From contig AP024879.1 of the NCBI GenBank assembly GCA_024346935.1, positions 1,426,001 to 1,490,000 of the forward strand: 64,000 nucleotides of DNA, written 5' to 3'. Positions within the stretch are counted from its first letter, which is position 1; each line of letters opens with the position of its first letter. This DNA is from Vibrio inusitatus (GTDB lineage Bacteria; Pseudomonadota; Gammaproteobacteria; Enterobacterales; Vibrionaceae). A model generated the notes under the pieces. That model worked only from the letters and a program-made list of their open reading frames with translations, had not been told where the DNA came from and searched no databases. Positions 25,577 through 34,154 of the stretch are shown piece by piece. Both the position numbers and the translations under genes were made by a program.

Positions 25577-26584
25577 ATGGCACTTTGCACTCAGAGATTA
25601 TCTCTGACACCTTTATCTGAAAATGATTGGGCACTATTTTATAGTTTGCATGTGGATGAGCGTGTTATCGCTTTATGCTTTGACCAACCTAGCCTTAAAG
25701 ATATTCAGTTGAGGTTTCAAGGGCGAATCCAACCTTGGAATAAGGGTTCTCGTCATTGGTTGTGTTTGGTTATTACTGATCGTGTTTCAGGAGATAAAAT
25801 AGGTCTTACGGGATTTTTCTTGCAAGATGAGGTTGCGGAAGTAGGTTACATGCTATTGCCCCAGTTTCATGGGAAAGGCTATGCGACAGAGTCTTTAGGA
25901 TGTTTGATTGATTGGGCAAAGCAGACGCATGGCATTGAACAGTTTTCTGCCACGGTTACCAAGGGCAATTTAGGCTCTGAGCGAGTGCTTGAAAAGTCGG
26001 GTTTTTCTCTTACTAAAACCATCCCTGATGCTTATGTAATAAGTGGTGTATCTCATACTGACCACATATATCGACATTCAATTCAGTCCCCGTTAGCAAT
26101 TAGCATCGTCTTATTCGATTGGGGCGATACCTTGATGGTTGATTTGCCTAATCAACAAGGGAAGATGTGCGACTGGCCAGAGGTATATTCGGTCGAGGGG
26201 GCCATCGAGGCACTTCAAACTCTTTCTAAAAAATACCCAATATACGTGGCGACCAATGCTTTAGATTCAACTGAAAGTGACATTCACAAAGCCTTTCAAA
26301 GAGCAGGTTTAGCCCCGTTCATCTCCGGTTACTTCTGTAAAACCAATATGGGTATTGGTAAAGGGAGCGCAAAGTTCTTTTACACGATTGCAGAGGCACT
26401 AGGTGTATGCCCTGATTCGATGTTGATGATGGGAGATACACTAGATAAAGATATCAACCCTGCAATCGAAGCAGGGTTGAAGGTGATTTGGTTTAATCGG
26501 CAAAATTCTGACACGGTAGATAAACGAAATATCCCTCAGATTAGCACCTTATTTGACTTACCTCATACGGTAAAATCTTTGTAA
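25577..26584 (+). CDS. GNAT acetyltransferase fused to HAD-family hydrolase
   Basis: A 335-residue fusion. Residues 1-165 are a GNAT N-acetyltransferase of the RimJ/RimL type (EVGYMLLPQFHGKGYATESL acetyl-CoA loop; NLGSERVLEKSGF). Residues 170-335 are a haloacid dehalogenase-like hydrolase with all motifs: DWGDT, ATNAL, a lysine in KTNMGIGKGS, and MGDTLDKDI. HAD partners usually remove phosphate, so one protein could acetylate and dephosphorylate related compounds. No internal stop or frameshift; I infer a real fusion rather than a sequencing join. Confidence 0.82.
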   Translation: MALCTQRLSLTPLSENDWALFYSLHVDERVIALCFDQPSLKDIQLRFQGRIQPWNKGSRHWLCLVITDRVSGDKIGLTGFFLQDEVAEVGYMLLPQFHGKGYATESLGCLIDWAKQTHGIEQFSATVTKGNLGSERVLEKSGFSLTKTIPDAYVISGVSHTDHIYRHSIQSPLAISIVLFDWGDTLMVDLPNQQGKMCDWPEVYSVEGAIEALQTLSKKYPIYVATNALDSTESDIHKAFQRAGLAPFISGYFCKTNMGIGKGSAKFFYTIAEALGVCPDSMLMMGDTLDKDINPAIEAGLKVIWFNRQNSDTVDKRNIPQISTLFDLPHTVKSL

Positions 26585-26594
26585 TAAACGAAAG

Positions 26595-27128
26595 TTATCG
26601 AGTGCGAATGAAGGTATTTTTTACCATGTGATCCGCTAGTCTTTCGCAACCTTGATGTTTGAATTTTAAAGGTGCGGATAACTCGCTAAATAAGGGAATA
26701 CCACCACCAAGAAGGACAGGGATGGTTGTAATGATAAGCTCATCAATAAGATCGCACTGAAGGAAGCCTTGTATTGTTTTACCACCATCAATATAGAGTT
26801 TTCCAAATCCTCTTTCATTCAGTGATTGAACAATCTCAGGTAACTCACCACTGACCAAGAACACCTTGCCTTCGAGTCCTTCCGGTACTTTTGTCAGTGT
26901 GTTACTAAGCACGAAAACAGGCTTTGAATACGGCCAATCAATGCCAAAACTGAGTACGATTTCTAGAGTATTCCGACCCATTATTAAAGCGTCAATACGA
27001 TCCATAAACGCTGAAAACCCAAAATCTGATCCTTCAGGATTTGGCACGTCGTGAAGCCAATCAATTTGATTGTTCTTATCTGCAATATAACCATCAAGGC
27101 TAGTGGCGATGTATACGATATTTGGCAT
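26595..27128 (-). CDS. RibD C-terminal/dihydrofolate reductase-fold protein
   Basis: A 177-residue protein of the RibD-C fold: NIVYIATSLDGYIADKNNQIDWL at the start, IMGRNTLE near 50, LYIDGGKTIQGFL near 113, and the ending strands TIPVLLGGGIPLF. These NADPH-binding proteins (YyaP/YwjB-like) look like DHFR but usually have unproven substrates. Convergent with the GNAT-HAD gene, 10 bases apart. Confidence 0.82.
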   Translation of the reverse strand: MPNIVYIATSLDGYIADKNNQIDWLHDVPNPEGSDFGFSAFMDRIDALIMGRNTLEIVLSFGIDWPYSKPVFVLSNTLTKVPEGLEGKVFLVSGELPEIVQSLNERGFGKLYIDGGKTIQGFLQCDLIDELIITTIPVLLGGGIPLFSELSAPLKFKHQGCERLADHMVKNTFIRTR

Positions 27129-27424
27129 TAGTTCGGCTCATTCAAGCAATAAATTATCAAATTAATATACATCGGATATTCAATTCCTTTAAATAAAAAT
27201 CAGAAATTGGAAAGAGTACCGTAAGTTTTTTCTTGTGAACTTAACACTTTGTTACGCATAACCTTAGTGTCTGTTATCGTTAACTTTATGTTTTATATAG
27301 ATATAAATGATTCTCTTAGTGTCTTTTTGTGAGTTAATGTTCTTGAAATATTGGTGTCATATTTTTATCATTAACCTTGCCTACGCTCCTTTTCAAATTT
27401 ACTAAAGGAATGTAGGAATTAACA

Positions 27425-29545
27425 ATGGCTTTTCAAAAAACGCTTTGTGCGACGCTCATCTCAGCCGCACTTCTTGTGGGTTGTAATAGTGGTAGTGGGA
27501 ACGACACTCAATCTCCAAATCAACCGCCGGATGAAACCCCAGAACTACAATACTCGACGAAGATTGGCATCCTAACTGATACCCAAGGTGGGGGCGACAA
27601 TGTCGCAGTTAATCAGATGGAAAGTATCTTAGATTACTATCGTGAGAATGACGTCGATATTGTTATTGCGGTTGGGGATCTTACTAACAGCAATACTGAA
27701 CATGAATATGAGCAGTGGAAAGCGATTGCCAGTCAATATACAGACCAGATTACTTTCTTACCTTTGATGGGGAATCATGACCGTAAGCCAGGTGATAACT
27801 ACACGTGGAAGAGGATTATGGAAGAATTTATTCCGCGTGCCAACATCAACCACATGCCGGGAAGAGAGTTTCAAACCTATGCCTATCAACATAATAATGT
27901 GTTGATGGTTCAGATCTCAGACCAAGATATGCCTTATGCCTATGAATGGGCTGAAGAAGCGATTGAGCAACGCGATAGCAAGATCTCCCATGTGTTTGTT
28001 TCTACACATAGCCCGTTCGTGGGTCCATATCGTGGTGGTGTGGCCATGGAGCGAGTGACAGCACGATGGAATGACCAACGTGAAAATGACATGTTGACGA
28101 GGGATTTTGAGAGTTGGCGTTCATTGTTTACTGATAATGACGTCATTTTTGTATCTGGTCACGATCACCAATACAGCCGTTCTGTTGTATGGGATAACGG
28201 TGCTGGAATGGATACGCAGTCTGGCGAACCATCAACAAACCATCGCTTTTTCCAGCATGTCGTAACAGGCAACGCTTCAGAGAAAGGGTATTACAATCGA
28301 GTGGGTGAGTTTGAGCGTCTGCAAAGTATGCTGATGTACAAGACGCGTTATATCACTCCAAAAACAGTTGACCCATCCCAGCGTCCTGAGTGGACTCAAG
28401 ATCTGCTCGATCGTGATAGTGAAGCGACTGGAGACCTAATGGTCAATGCGTCGTGGTTTAATGTGACGGATAATGAAATTGAGTACTCGGCATTTTATGA
28501 CACATTCACCGATTCTAGTGATTTATTAGTAAGTACAGATTGGAAATTATTCGATCGATTCACTCGAACCAATAACCGTTGTGACAAGATTGTTTACCCA
28601 AGTAGCGTGCCATTTACTACGGAATACTATAGCGCTGTAGACAGCAAATATCGCACCGTAAATTGTTACTCATCTCAAGGTGTCAGAGCGCGTATTATTG
28701 ATGGGCAAAATGATGTATTTAACCGAGTTGACCAAGCCTTAGATGGTGCTTTGTGGATGGGCTGGTCTGATCCAGACGCTATTGCTCGTATGTGGGAGTA
28801 CATGATAGTTAAACCAACGATTAGAAGTGCATCAGAGGATGCTATTGGCAACCCTTCTGGCGAAGACTTTGTAGTCGATGGCCGCAGTGGACTAAATCTC
28901 AATCACGCTCATCGTTTCTCAATCAATCAAGACAACCGTATGCACTGGTATCCAGCGACCTATGATATGAAAAAGCTTGTGTCATTGAACTGGGCTAATC
29001 AGGAAGAAGCTACCGCATCAGATGTTTTGATCATCAATGGTATTCAAAGCCAAACAGGAACCTATATCAATGCGTACGGTGCGGAGAAAGATATAACCAG
29101 AGAAGCCGGTTGGCCGGGTACTTCAGCAGAAGATATTGAAGCAGGTGGTGACCATAAAAACCTAAATGCGATTGCTAAGCGTCCATTAAGTGACAATGGT
29201 TATCCGGAAATACTTAAACAGAAATCGCCTTATCGCCTAGATGATAGCCGTAGCTGGATTCTTGATAATAGCGTTCGTGGCGATAACTATACCTTTGAGA
29301 TTTCAGTACCGAAAGGTGAGAAGGCGTCGAATCTTCAGTTAGCAACTAAAGTTGGTAATGAGTGGAAAGCCTTGGTGGAAGAAACTTGTATAAGTGAGGA
29401 GAGTTACAAATCTGAATACCTGAATTCGCTTCCATCTGATTTGGTTGATAAGGGATGTCAAAATCAGTGGGTTGTTGGTCAGTCAGGAGATTCGTTCTGG
29501 GCTCGTGTTGATATGGACGGAAGATTCGCTCTAATATCTAAATAA
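27425..29545 (+). CDS. Secreted metallophosphoesterase lipoprotein
   Basis: A 706-residue lipoprotein: signal peptide, lipobox LLVGC, Ser/Gly/Pro linker. It has a calcineurin-like phosphoesterase domain with metal motifs AVGDLTNSN, MGNHDRKPG, VSTHSPF and SGHDHQYSR (residues about 45-250). The C-terminal 350 residues have no family I recognise; they contain YKTRY/MWEYMIVKP segments and four scattered cysteines suited to the periplasm or surface. Probably hydrolyses phosphoesters outside the cytoplasm. GGAAT precedes the start. The 296-base upstream gap is A+T-rich; I see no convincing Pho box there. Confidence 0.82.
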   Translation: MAFQKTLCATLISAALLVGCNSGSGNDTQSPNQPPDETPELQYSTKIGILTDTQGGGDNVAVNQMESILDYYRENDVDIVIAVGDLTNSNTEHEYEQWKAIASQYTDQITFLPLMGNHDRKPGDNYTWKRIMEEFIPRANINHMPGREFQTYAYQHNNVLMVQISDQDMPYAYEWAEEAIEQRDSKISHVFVSTHSPFVGPYRGGVAMERVTARWNDQRENDMLTRDFESWRSLFTDNDVIFVSGHDHQYSRSVVWDNGAGMDTQSGEPSTNHRFFQHVVTGNASEKGYYNRVGEFERLQSMLMYKTRYITPKTVDPSQRPEWTQDLLDRDSEATGDLMVNASWFNVTDNEIEYSAFYDTFTDSSDLLVSTDWKLFDRFTRTNNRCDKIVYPSSVPFTTEYYSAVDSKYRTVNCYSSQGVRARIIDGQNDVFNRVDQALDGALWMGWSDPDAIARMWEYMIVKPTIRSASEDAIGNPSGEDFVVDGRSGLNLNHAHRFSINQDNRMHWYPATYDMKKLVSLNWANQEEATASDVLIINGIQSQTGTYINAYGAEKDITREAGWPGTSAEDIEAGGDHKNLNAIAKRPLSDNGYPEILKQKSPYRLDDSRSWILDNSVRGDNYTFEISVPKGEKASNLQLATKVGNEWKALVEETCISEESYKSEYLNSLPSDLVDKGCQNQWVVGQSGDSFWARVDMDGRFALISK

Positions 29546-29560
29546 CACCTAAGCATTTCT

Positions 29561-29593
29561 ATAGGCCATTAGTCTCTCTAATGGCCTTTATTT
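29561..29593. terminator. Terminator after the metallophosphoesterase gene
   Basis: Arms AGGCCATTAG and CTAATGGCCT (10 bases, perfect) around a five-base loop, followed by TTTATTTC. Confidence 0.82.
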
Positions 29594-29612
29594 CACCTGT
29601 GTATACCTAATT

Positions 29613-30140
29613 ATGATCAAATATTTTATTACTGGGCTGGTCTGTCTTTTTTTAAGTGCGTGTAGCCAAGAAGATACATTTCAATCGCGGGCTTCAACGT
29701 TAACTAACTGGGAGCAGCTACTTGCACCCGAGCAAAAAGAGATATTCCTTGGTGTCATGGAGCAAGAAAAATTAAGAGCCAAGGAGCACGATGAGCTGGA
29801 TCCTTTCATTCAGCCCCAATCTATTGGTAATGATGTCGCTATGGTAAATCCTGAAATAGTAAATAAGCGAGCGTCTATTGCTGGGTTTGTTGTTCCATTA
29901 GAGTGGGATATGGATGTGGTGACTGAGTTTTTGCTTGTTCCTTATTTCGGGGCATGTATTCACATTCCTCCGCCACCTGCGAGTCAAATGATACATGTGC
30001 ATTACCCTGAAGGTGTTCCTAATCTACTCATGCGAGACGCGGTCGTGGTAAGCGGTATGCTAGTAAGCCAGCAAGATCAATTTGGTGATGCTTGGGATGT
30101 GGCTTACCAGGTGACCGATGCTATGGTTGAGGCGTATTAG
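29613..30140 (+). CDS. DUF3299-family lipoprotein
   Basis: A 175-residue lipoprotein with lipobox LSAC. The body matches DUF3299: NWEQLLAPEQKE, IAGFVVPLEWD, EFLLVPYFGACIHIPPPPASQMIHV, and VSGML near the end. The conserved Cys-Ile-His-x-Pro-Pro-Pro segment could bind a metal; function is unproven. It is 67 bases behind a terminated gene and convergent with the UbiB-type gene. Confidence 0.85.
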   Translation: MIKYFITGLVCLFLSACSQEDTFQSRASTLTNWEQLLAPEQKEIFLGVMEQEKLRAKEHDELDPFIQPQSIGNDVAMVNPEIVNKRASIAGFVVPLEWDMDVVTEFLLVPYFGACIHIPPPPASQMIHVHYPEGVPNLLMRDAVVVSGMLVSQQDQFGDAWDVAYQVTDAMVEAY

Positions 30141-30147
30141 AACAGTG

Positions 30148-31464
30148 CTATCTATCTAAGCGGTATGATTTGAACAGCTCAGCCACGTCCACTTTAGCGT
30201 TGAGTCTTGCCGCGAGAAGGTATAATCCCCCAATTTTTCGGTGCAAGAAAAGAGCATCCGCAGGCGGTGTATGCCAGTAATCTTGTTCCATACTGAGTAC
30301 TGTGCCTGCTTGGCTAAGTCTTTGCGCTAAGTTGCTCGAACCAAAGTCATATTTGCCATTAAATTTGAGTGGCTCACAGGCGAGTTTGACCAGATTAAAG
30401 ATGGCTTGCTTTTGCTCTGGTAATATCTGTTGGCTGAAAAAACCTATTTGAGTCAGGGCTTGGTCCAATCCCTCGTCATCATGATTGATGAGAGAGGTAA
30501 AGGCGAGACGATAACCATCGCTAATGTTCTCGTTGTAGGCGCGCGTTGCACCAAAATCTAGAAGTACGACTTTCTGATCCTTCTCATCGTAAAGGAAGTT
30601 GGCGAAGTTTGGGTCTGTTTGTACGAGCTTGAAGCAAAATATCTCTTTGAACAGCAAATCCAGTAAAAGTGTCATCACTCTATCGCGGGTATGTTGATCG
30701 GCGTGCTCTAGTGACTCTATCGGTTTGCCTGCTACATGTGTCATCGCGAGAACATTGTCAGTGGTAATGTCCTCGAGCACGTCGGGAATAACAAAGTCGG
30801 GACTGCCTTCTAATAACAGTTTATAGCGATTGAGAAGGTCGGCTTCAAGAAGATAATCGGCTTCTGCATGCAGTTGTTTCTTAGCTTCTTCAAGCAGGTC
30901 TTTATAATCCACACCCTTTGGAATTAATCCTACGATGTTGAGCAGGGTCCCAACATTATCCACGTCACTATCGATACTTTGCTTGATGCCGGGATACTGG
31001 ACCTTTATCGCAAGTTTGGTTCCATCGTCGGCATGGGCTTGGTGCACTTGCCCAATAGAAGCACTGGCTATAGGCTTAAAGTTAAATTCAATGAAGTTGT
31101 GTTGCCAGTCTTGTCCTAATTCATGGGATAAGACTGTCGCTAACTGTTTGGTGGGCATAGGAGAGGCGTCAGAGCGAAGTCTCGATAAAATGTCAGCTAA
31201 TTCAGGGCTAATGAGGTCGCCTGCATCCATGGACATTAATTGCCCAACCTTCATGGCTGCACCTCGAAGGTGAGCTAACTGGTCGGCGATTCTTTTAATA
31301 TTACTTGGGGTGAGGAGAAGGTCTTTTGCCTTCGGCTTTTGTCCCTGCGCTATCTGTTTTGCGCCTTCGGTGACCATAGCGCCACCCACTCGAGTCGCGA
31401 GGGAGGCAAATTTGCCAAACCGAGAAAGGCGATGCGTAGGTACTTTGCTTTGTTCAGAAGCCAT
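30148..31464 (-). CDS. ABC1/AarF/UbiB-family protein kinase-like protein
   Basis: A 438-residue atypical kinase-fold protein. It has the KxGQ-type segment (LRGAAMKVGQLMSMD), ASASIGQVHQAHADDG replacing the P-loop, the VAIK-like lysine (LAIKVQYPG) and the DFG-type VLLDFGATRAY. UbiB/COQ8 members support ubiquinone synthesis or handle lipids; this one is a paralogue outside the ubi operon, so its task is open. No membrane helix at the C-terminus, unlike UbiB. Confidence 0.85.
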   Translation of the reverse strand: MASEQSKVPTHRLSRFGKFASLATRVGGAMVTEGAKQIAQGQKPKAKDLLLTPSNIKRIADQLAHLRGAAMKVGQLMSMDAGDLISPELADILSRLRSDASPMPTKQLATVLSHELGQDWQHNFIEFNFKPIASASIGQVHQAHADDGTKLAIKVQYPGIKQSIDSDVDNVGTLLNIVGLIPKGVDYKDLLEEAKKQLHAEADYLLEADLLNRYKLLLEGSPDFVIPDVLEDITTDNVLAMTHVAGKPIESLEHADQHTRDRVMTLLLDLLFKEIFCFKLVQTDPNFANFLYDEKDQKVVLLDFGATRAYNENISDGYRLAFTSLINHDDEGLDQALTQIGFFSQQILPEQKQAIFNLVKLACEPLKFNGKYDFGSSNLAQRLSQAGTVLSMEQDYWHTPPADALFLHRKIGGLYLLAARLNAKVDVAELFKSYRLDR

Positions 31465-31540
31465 GTGAGTAATATCCCTGGTTCAGATTCTTTTTAAATT
31501 AAAGGCTTATACCAGACCTGACAAGCTTAAGATCAGAAAC

Positions 31541-31573
31541 TAAAAGCCCTGTGGCATAAATGCGACAGGGCTT
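31541..31573 (-). terminator. Terminator reading on the minus strand
   Basis: Arms AAGCCCTGT and ACAGGGCTT with inner GCAT/ATGC pairing; on the minus strand the stem is followed by TTTTAG. It would end transcripts from the peroxiredoxin/catalase-remnant unit. Confidence 0.7.
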
Positions 31574-31681
31574 GATGAGTATTCTGCTAGAGCACTTGGC
31601 TCAAGCTCATTACCACAAGATCAAATAGCGCTCTTCTAGGGAGAGTATTTGATAGATACCTTCAAGCATTATTTGGCTCCT

Positions 31682-32161
31682 CTACTGGGTGATGTCTTCT
31701 ATATTGATTTCCATAGCCTTTGCAAGTCCCTCGCCGTAAGCTGTGTCCGCCTGTAGCGCATGGGCAATATGCTTGTGCTTAATATGGATTGAAACTCCGT
31801 CCATAGCTCGAGCGGTATTATCAAACAAGCGCTGCTTTTCATCCTCTGGCATGATACGGAAAAGGTTGCCCGCTTGAGTGAAATAATCGTCGTCTTCACG
31901 ATGATCCCAATGAGTGGCAACACTTTGCAGTTCTAGTGGTGGCTCTGAGAACTCAGGCTGTTGCGCCCACTCTTGATGTTGATTTGGCTCATACCCGATG
32001 GTCGATCCAAAGTTACCGTCGGTACGCATTGCCCCATCTCTGTGGTAGCTGTGTACAGGGCAGCGAGGCGCATTAACCGGAATTTGATGATGGTTAACAC
32101 CTAAACGATAACGCTGAGCATCTCTAGTTAATTGTGGCCGATGACCAGCGCCATCTAGCCA
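31682..32161 (-). pseudogene. Catalase 3' remnant (N-terminal two thirds missing)
   Basis: A frame of 159 codons matches the C-terminal part of a clade 3-type haem catalase: DAQRYRLGVNHHQIPVNAPR, CPVHSYHRDGAMRTDGN, HREDDDYFTQAGNLFRIM, HIAHALQADTAYGEGLAKAM. A TAG stop (32162-32164) lies directly upstream, and the first ten residues no longer match catalase. The haem pocket, catalytic His/Asn and proximal Tyr are absent. No convincing start exists, although an ATG at 32029 would give 115 residues. It lies 36 bases behind a peroxiredoxin gene. Clearly a relic. Confidence 0.85.
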
Positions 32162-32197
32162 CTATCTGAAAATGGGCTGCTTTTGAGGTCGCTTTAT

Positions 32198-32677
32198 TTA
32201 GGCTTTTAACGCGTCGAGTATGGTTTCAGCGTTACTCACTTCAAACGCACTGGCTTTCTCGACATTTAGATGGGTGACTACACCATTGTCTACTACCATG
32301 GCATAGCGCTGAGAGCGGATGCCACCGAAGTCGGCCGTATCCATTTCAAGTCCAAGTGCTTTGGTGAAGCTGGCATTCCCGTCACCAAGCATGAGTATCT
32401 CGCTGGCATTTTGTGCCTCCCCCCATGCGTGCATTACGAAGGCATCATTCACAGCAACACAAGCAATGGTATCAATACCCGCCGCTTTGATTTGATCGGC
32501 ATGAACAACGTATCCAGGTAGATGAGCCTCTGAACAAGTAGGGGTGAATGCCCCTGGCACAGCAAACAGAACCACGCGCTTATTAGCAAATAGGTCATCT
32601 GTACTGTGACTGACCATGCCTGCATCAGTGAGTTCACTTAGGGTCGCCGCAGGTATTGCTTGTCCTTTATGAATCAT
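32198..32677 (-). CDS. Peroxiredoxin-5-type thiol peroxidase
   Basis: A 159-residue Prx5-family peroxidase with peroxidatic cysteine in PGAFTPTCSEAHLPGY and supporting motif GGIRSQRYAMVVDNG. It reduces H2O2 and organic peroxides using glutathione/glutaredoxin or thioredoxin. Start ATG 32677 has GGAG seven bases upstream. Downstream is a catalase relic, so this gene may carry peroxide defence lost with the catalase, if no other catalase exists. Confidence 0.9.
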   Translation of the reverse strand: MIHKGQAIPAATLSELTDAGMVSHSTDDLFANKRVVLFAVPGAFTPTCSEAHLPGYVVHADQIKAAGIDTIACVAVNDAFVMHAWGEAQNASEILMLGDGNASFTKALGLEMDTADFGGIRSQRYAMVVDNGVVTHLNVEKASAFEVSNAETILDALKA

Positions 32678-32781
32678 TTTTGTTCTCCGTGTCGTTTAGT
32701 ACAGATGAGTTTAGCTTATAGTTTGATTCAGCCTAGATTGAATTGGTCAGTTTGTTTTCTGGCTGATGCAGTTAGTGGACT

Positions 32782-33633
32782 CTAGCCAATCTCAAAGGAA
32801 GTAACGCCATAGGTCCGCTCTAGAGGTAAATCGGGAAACGAATCAGTATACATACGAGCCGTTTCAAAGGATTTCGTCATCTGGTATTTCTCTGCCAATG
32901 CAACCGCAGACGGATTGACCTCCGGTGTATCAAGAAAGATGGCATCAGAGTCGGTGACCCTTGCTGTAAGCGCTAAGAAAAGCTGTTCTGCTAGATCAGG
33001 GGAGTCGGCAAACAGAGGACCCATTTTGTAGCCATTTCGACACTGCCTAATCACGCCATATCCGGCAAGTTTATCTTCTTCCATGACCCCAATTGCGTGG
33101 CTGTCTGGCTGGCTTATCCATGCCTTAGTAAATTCAGCCCTATCGGTAGGAAAGAAAGGCTGGTCATAGGCATTCAAAGTATCGAAAGGAATCGATGAAA
33201 GCTCAATAATATCAGGGTTTTGAGGAGCATTTCCGCCGCCCAATCCCTCGTAACGAATATTTTGATAAGCCAATCTGAAACCAGATTTTTTATAGTTCTC
33301 TTGCTGATCAACCACACCATCAAGGCCAATATTCAGCCCCGATAACCGCTTAATGCCCACATCCCAGATCTGTATTCCATAGCCTTGACCGCGATATTCT
33401 GGTTTGACGATATAAAAACCAAGAAAACCGAACGACTCATCGTATTTGACCACTGAGATAACGGCGATGGGTTCATCATCAAGATACCCAACTAGAAAAG
33501 CGTCTGGGTCAGTAATGTAGTAGCAATCGGCATCATGCAACCCGGGGTTCCAGCCTTCACTGGCAGCCCATTCAACTGCAGTGTCTATCTCTGCGCGGGT
33601 CATAGTTTGTATTGAGTAAATACGCTCGCTCAT
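32782..33633 (-). CDS. Tandem GNAT acetyltransferase
   Basis: A 283-residue protein. The N-terminal half is a GNAT domain with acetyl-CoA loop YIVKPEYRGQGYGIQIW. The C-terminal half is the Acetyltransf_18-type domain (GYGVIRQCRNGYKMGPLFADSP, FLDTPEVNPSAVALAEKY). Proteins of this layout acetylate small amines of unknown identity. Its ATG at 33633 follows a weak ribosome site. Confidence 0.82.
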   Translation of the reverse strand: MSERIYSIQTMTRAEIDTAVEWAASEGWNPGLHDADCYYITDPDAFLVGYLDDEPIAVISVVKYDESFGFLGFYIVKPEYRGQGYGIQIWDVGIKRLSGLNIGLDGVVDQQENYKKSGFRLAYQNIRYEGLGGGNAPQNPDIIELSSIPFDTLNAYDQPFFPTDRAEFTKAWISQPDSHAIGVMEEDKLAGYGVIRQCRNGYKMGPLFADSPDLAEQLFLALTARVTDSDAIFLDTPEVNPSAVALAEKYQMTKSFETARMYTDSFPDLPLERTYGVTSFEIG

Positions 33634-33779
33634 TAGCTTATCCCTAAACGGTCATATTGACTAATCCATGTCAGTCACCGATATCAGTATAGACCTGAGT
33701 TAAAATGAAATATGGGCGAGCGTCGCTATTGAACATGGGTATAGTTCACGACGTATTTCTTTTGAAGACTGCAATTCAG

Positions 33780-33863
33780 ATGACCGAATTTGAAAAGATG
33801 CTTGAAGAACAAGGTTTTGATGGTGGTGACAAAGAGATCAATGATTCACAACTTCAAGCGTGA
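33780..33863 (+). pseudogene. Remnant of a sugar O-acetyltransferase N-terminus
   Basis: A 27-codon frame (MTEFEKMLEEQ, then FDGGDKEIN) resembles the N-terminal cap of maltose/galactoside O-acetyltransferases (pattern TE-EKML-GE-YD--D-EL). It stops at 33863 where the left-handed helix domain should begin. It overlaps the dehydrogenase remnant in another frame. Gene debris; the match is short and by eye. Confidence 0.45.
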
Positions 33864-34026
33864 AGAGCACCGTCAGATCTTGGCTGAATTAGCTAAGATT
33901 GCAGAAACCGGTGCGCTGATTCCGGTTGTTGATCCTAGAACGTTCAATCTTAGTCAAGCCAGTGATGTATACGCACACCTAGCCTCTGGTAAGGCGATTG
34001 GCAAGGTTGTGATCAGCGTTATCTAA
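33790..34026 (+). pseudogene. Remnant of a zinc-type alcohol dehydrogenase/quinone oxidoreductase C-terminus
   Basis: The last 60 or so codons (from about 33841) match the C-terminus of medium-chain dehydrogenases: ILAELAKIAETGALIPVVD, then FNLSQASDVYAHLASGKAIG and KVVISV. About 250 N-terminal residues, including the cofactor fold, are missing. The frame fuses without a break into unrelated upstream bases, so a deletion joined it to the acetyltransferase relic. Unlikely to make a working protein. Confidence 0.7.
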
Positions 34027-34154
34027 GCCTCCGTGCAAGCTCAGACTATCTTCAATAAGACTCTCTTTTTTAAGTGAGCCTTATTTGTGTTCAAATATAG
34101 CGTATATTTACCTTTATCTAGAAGCCGATGCTGAGTCAAAGCAGGCCAAACTAA

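Noticed and set aside
27129..27424. Pho box upstream of the metallophosphoesterase
   Set aside because: CTGTTATCG and GTTACGCATAAC look partly like PhoB half-sites but the 11-base spacing and consensus are not met.
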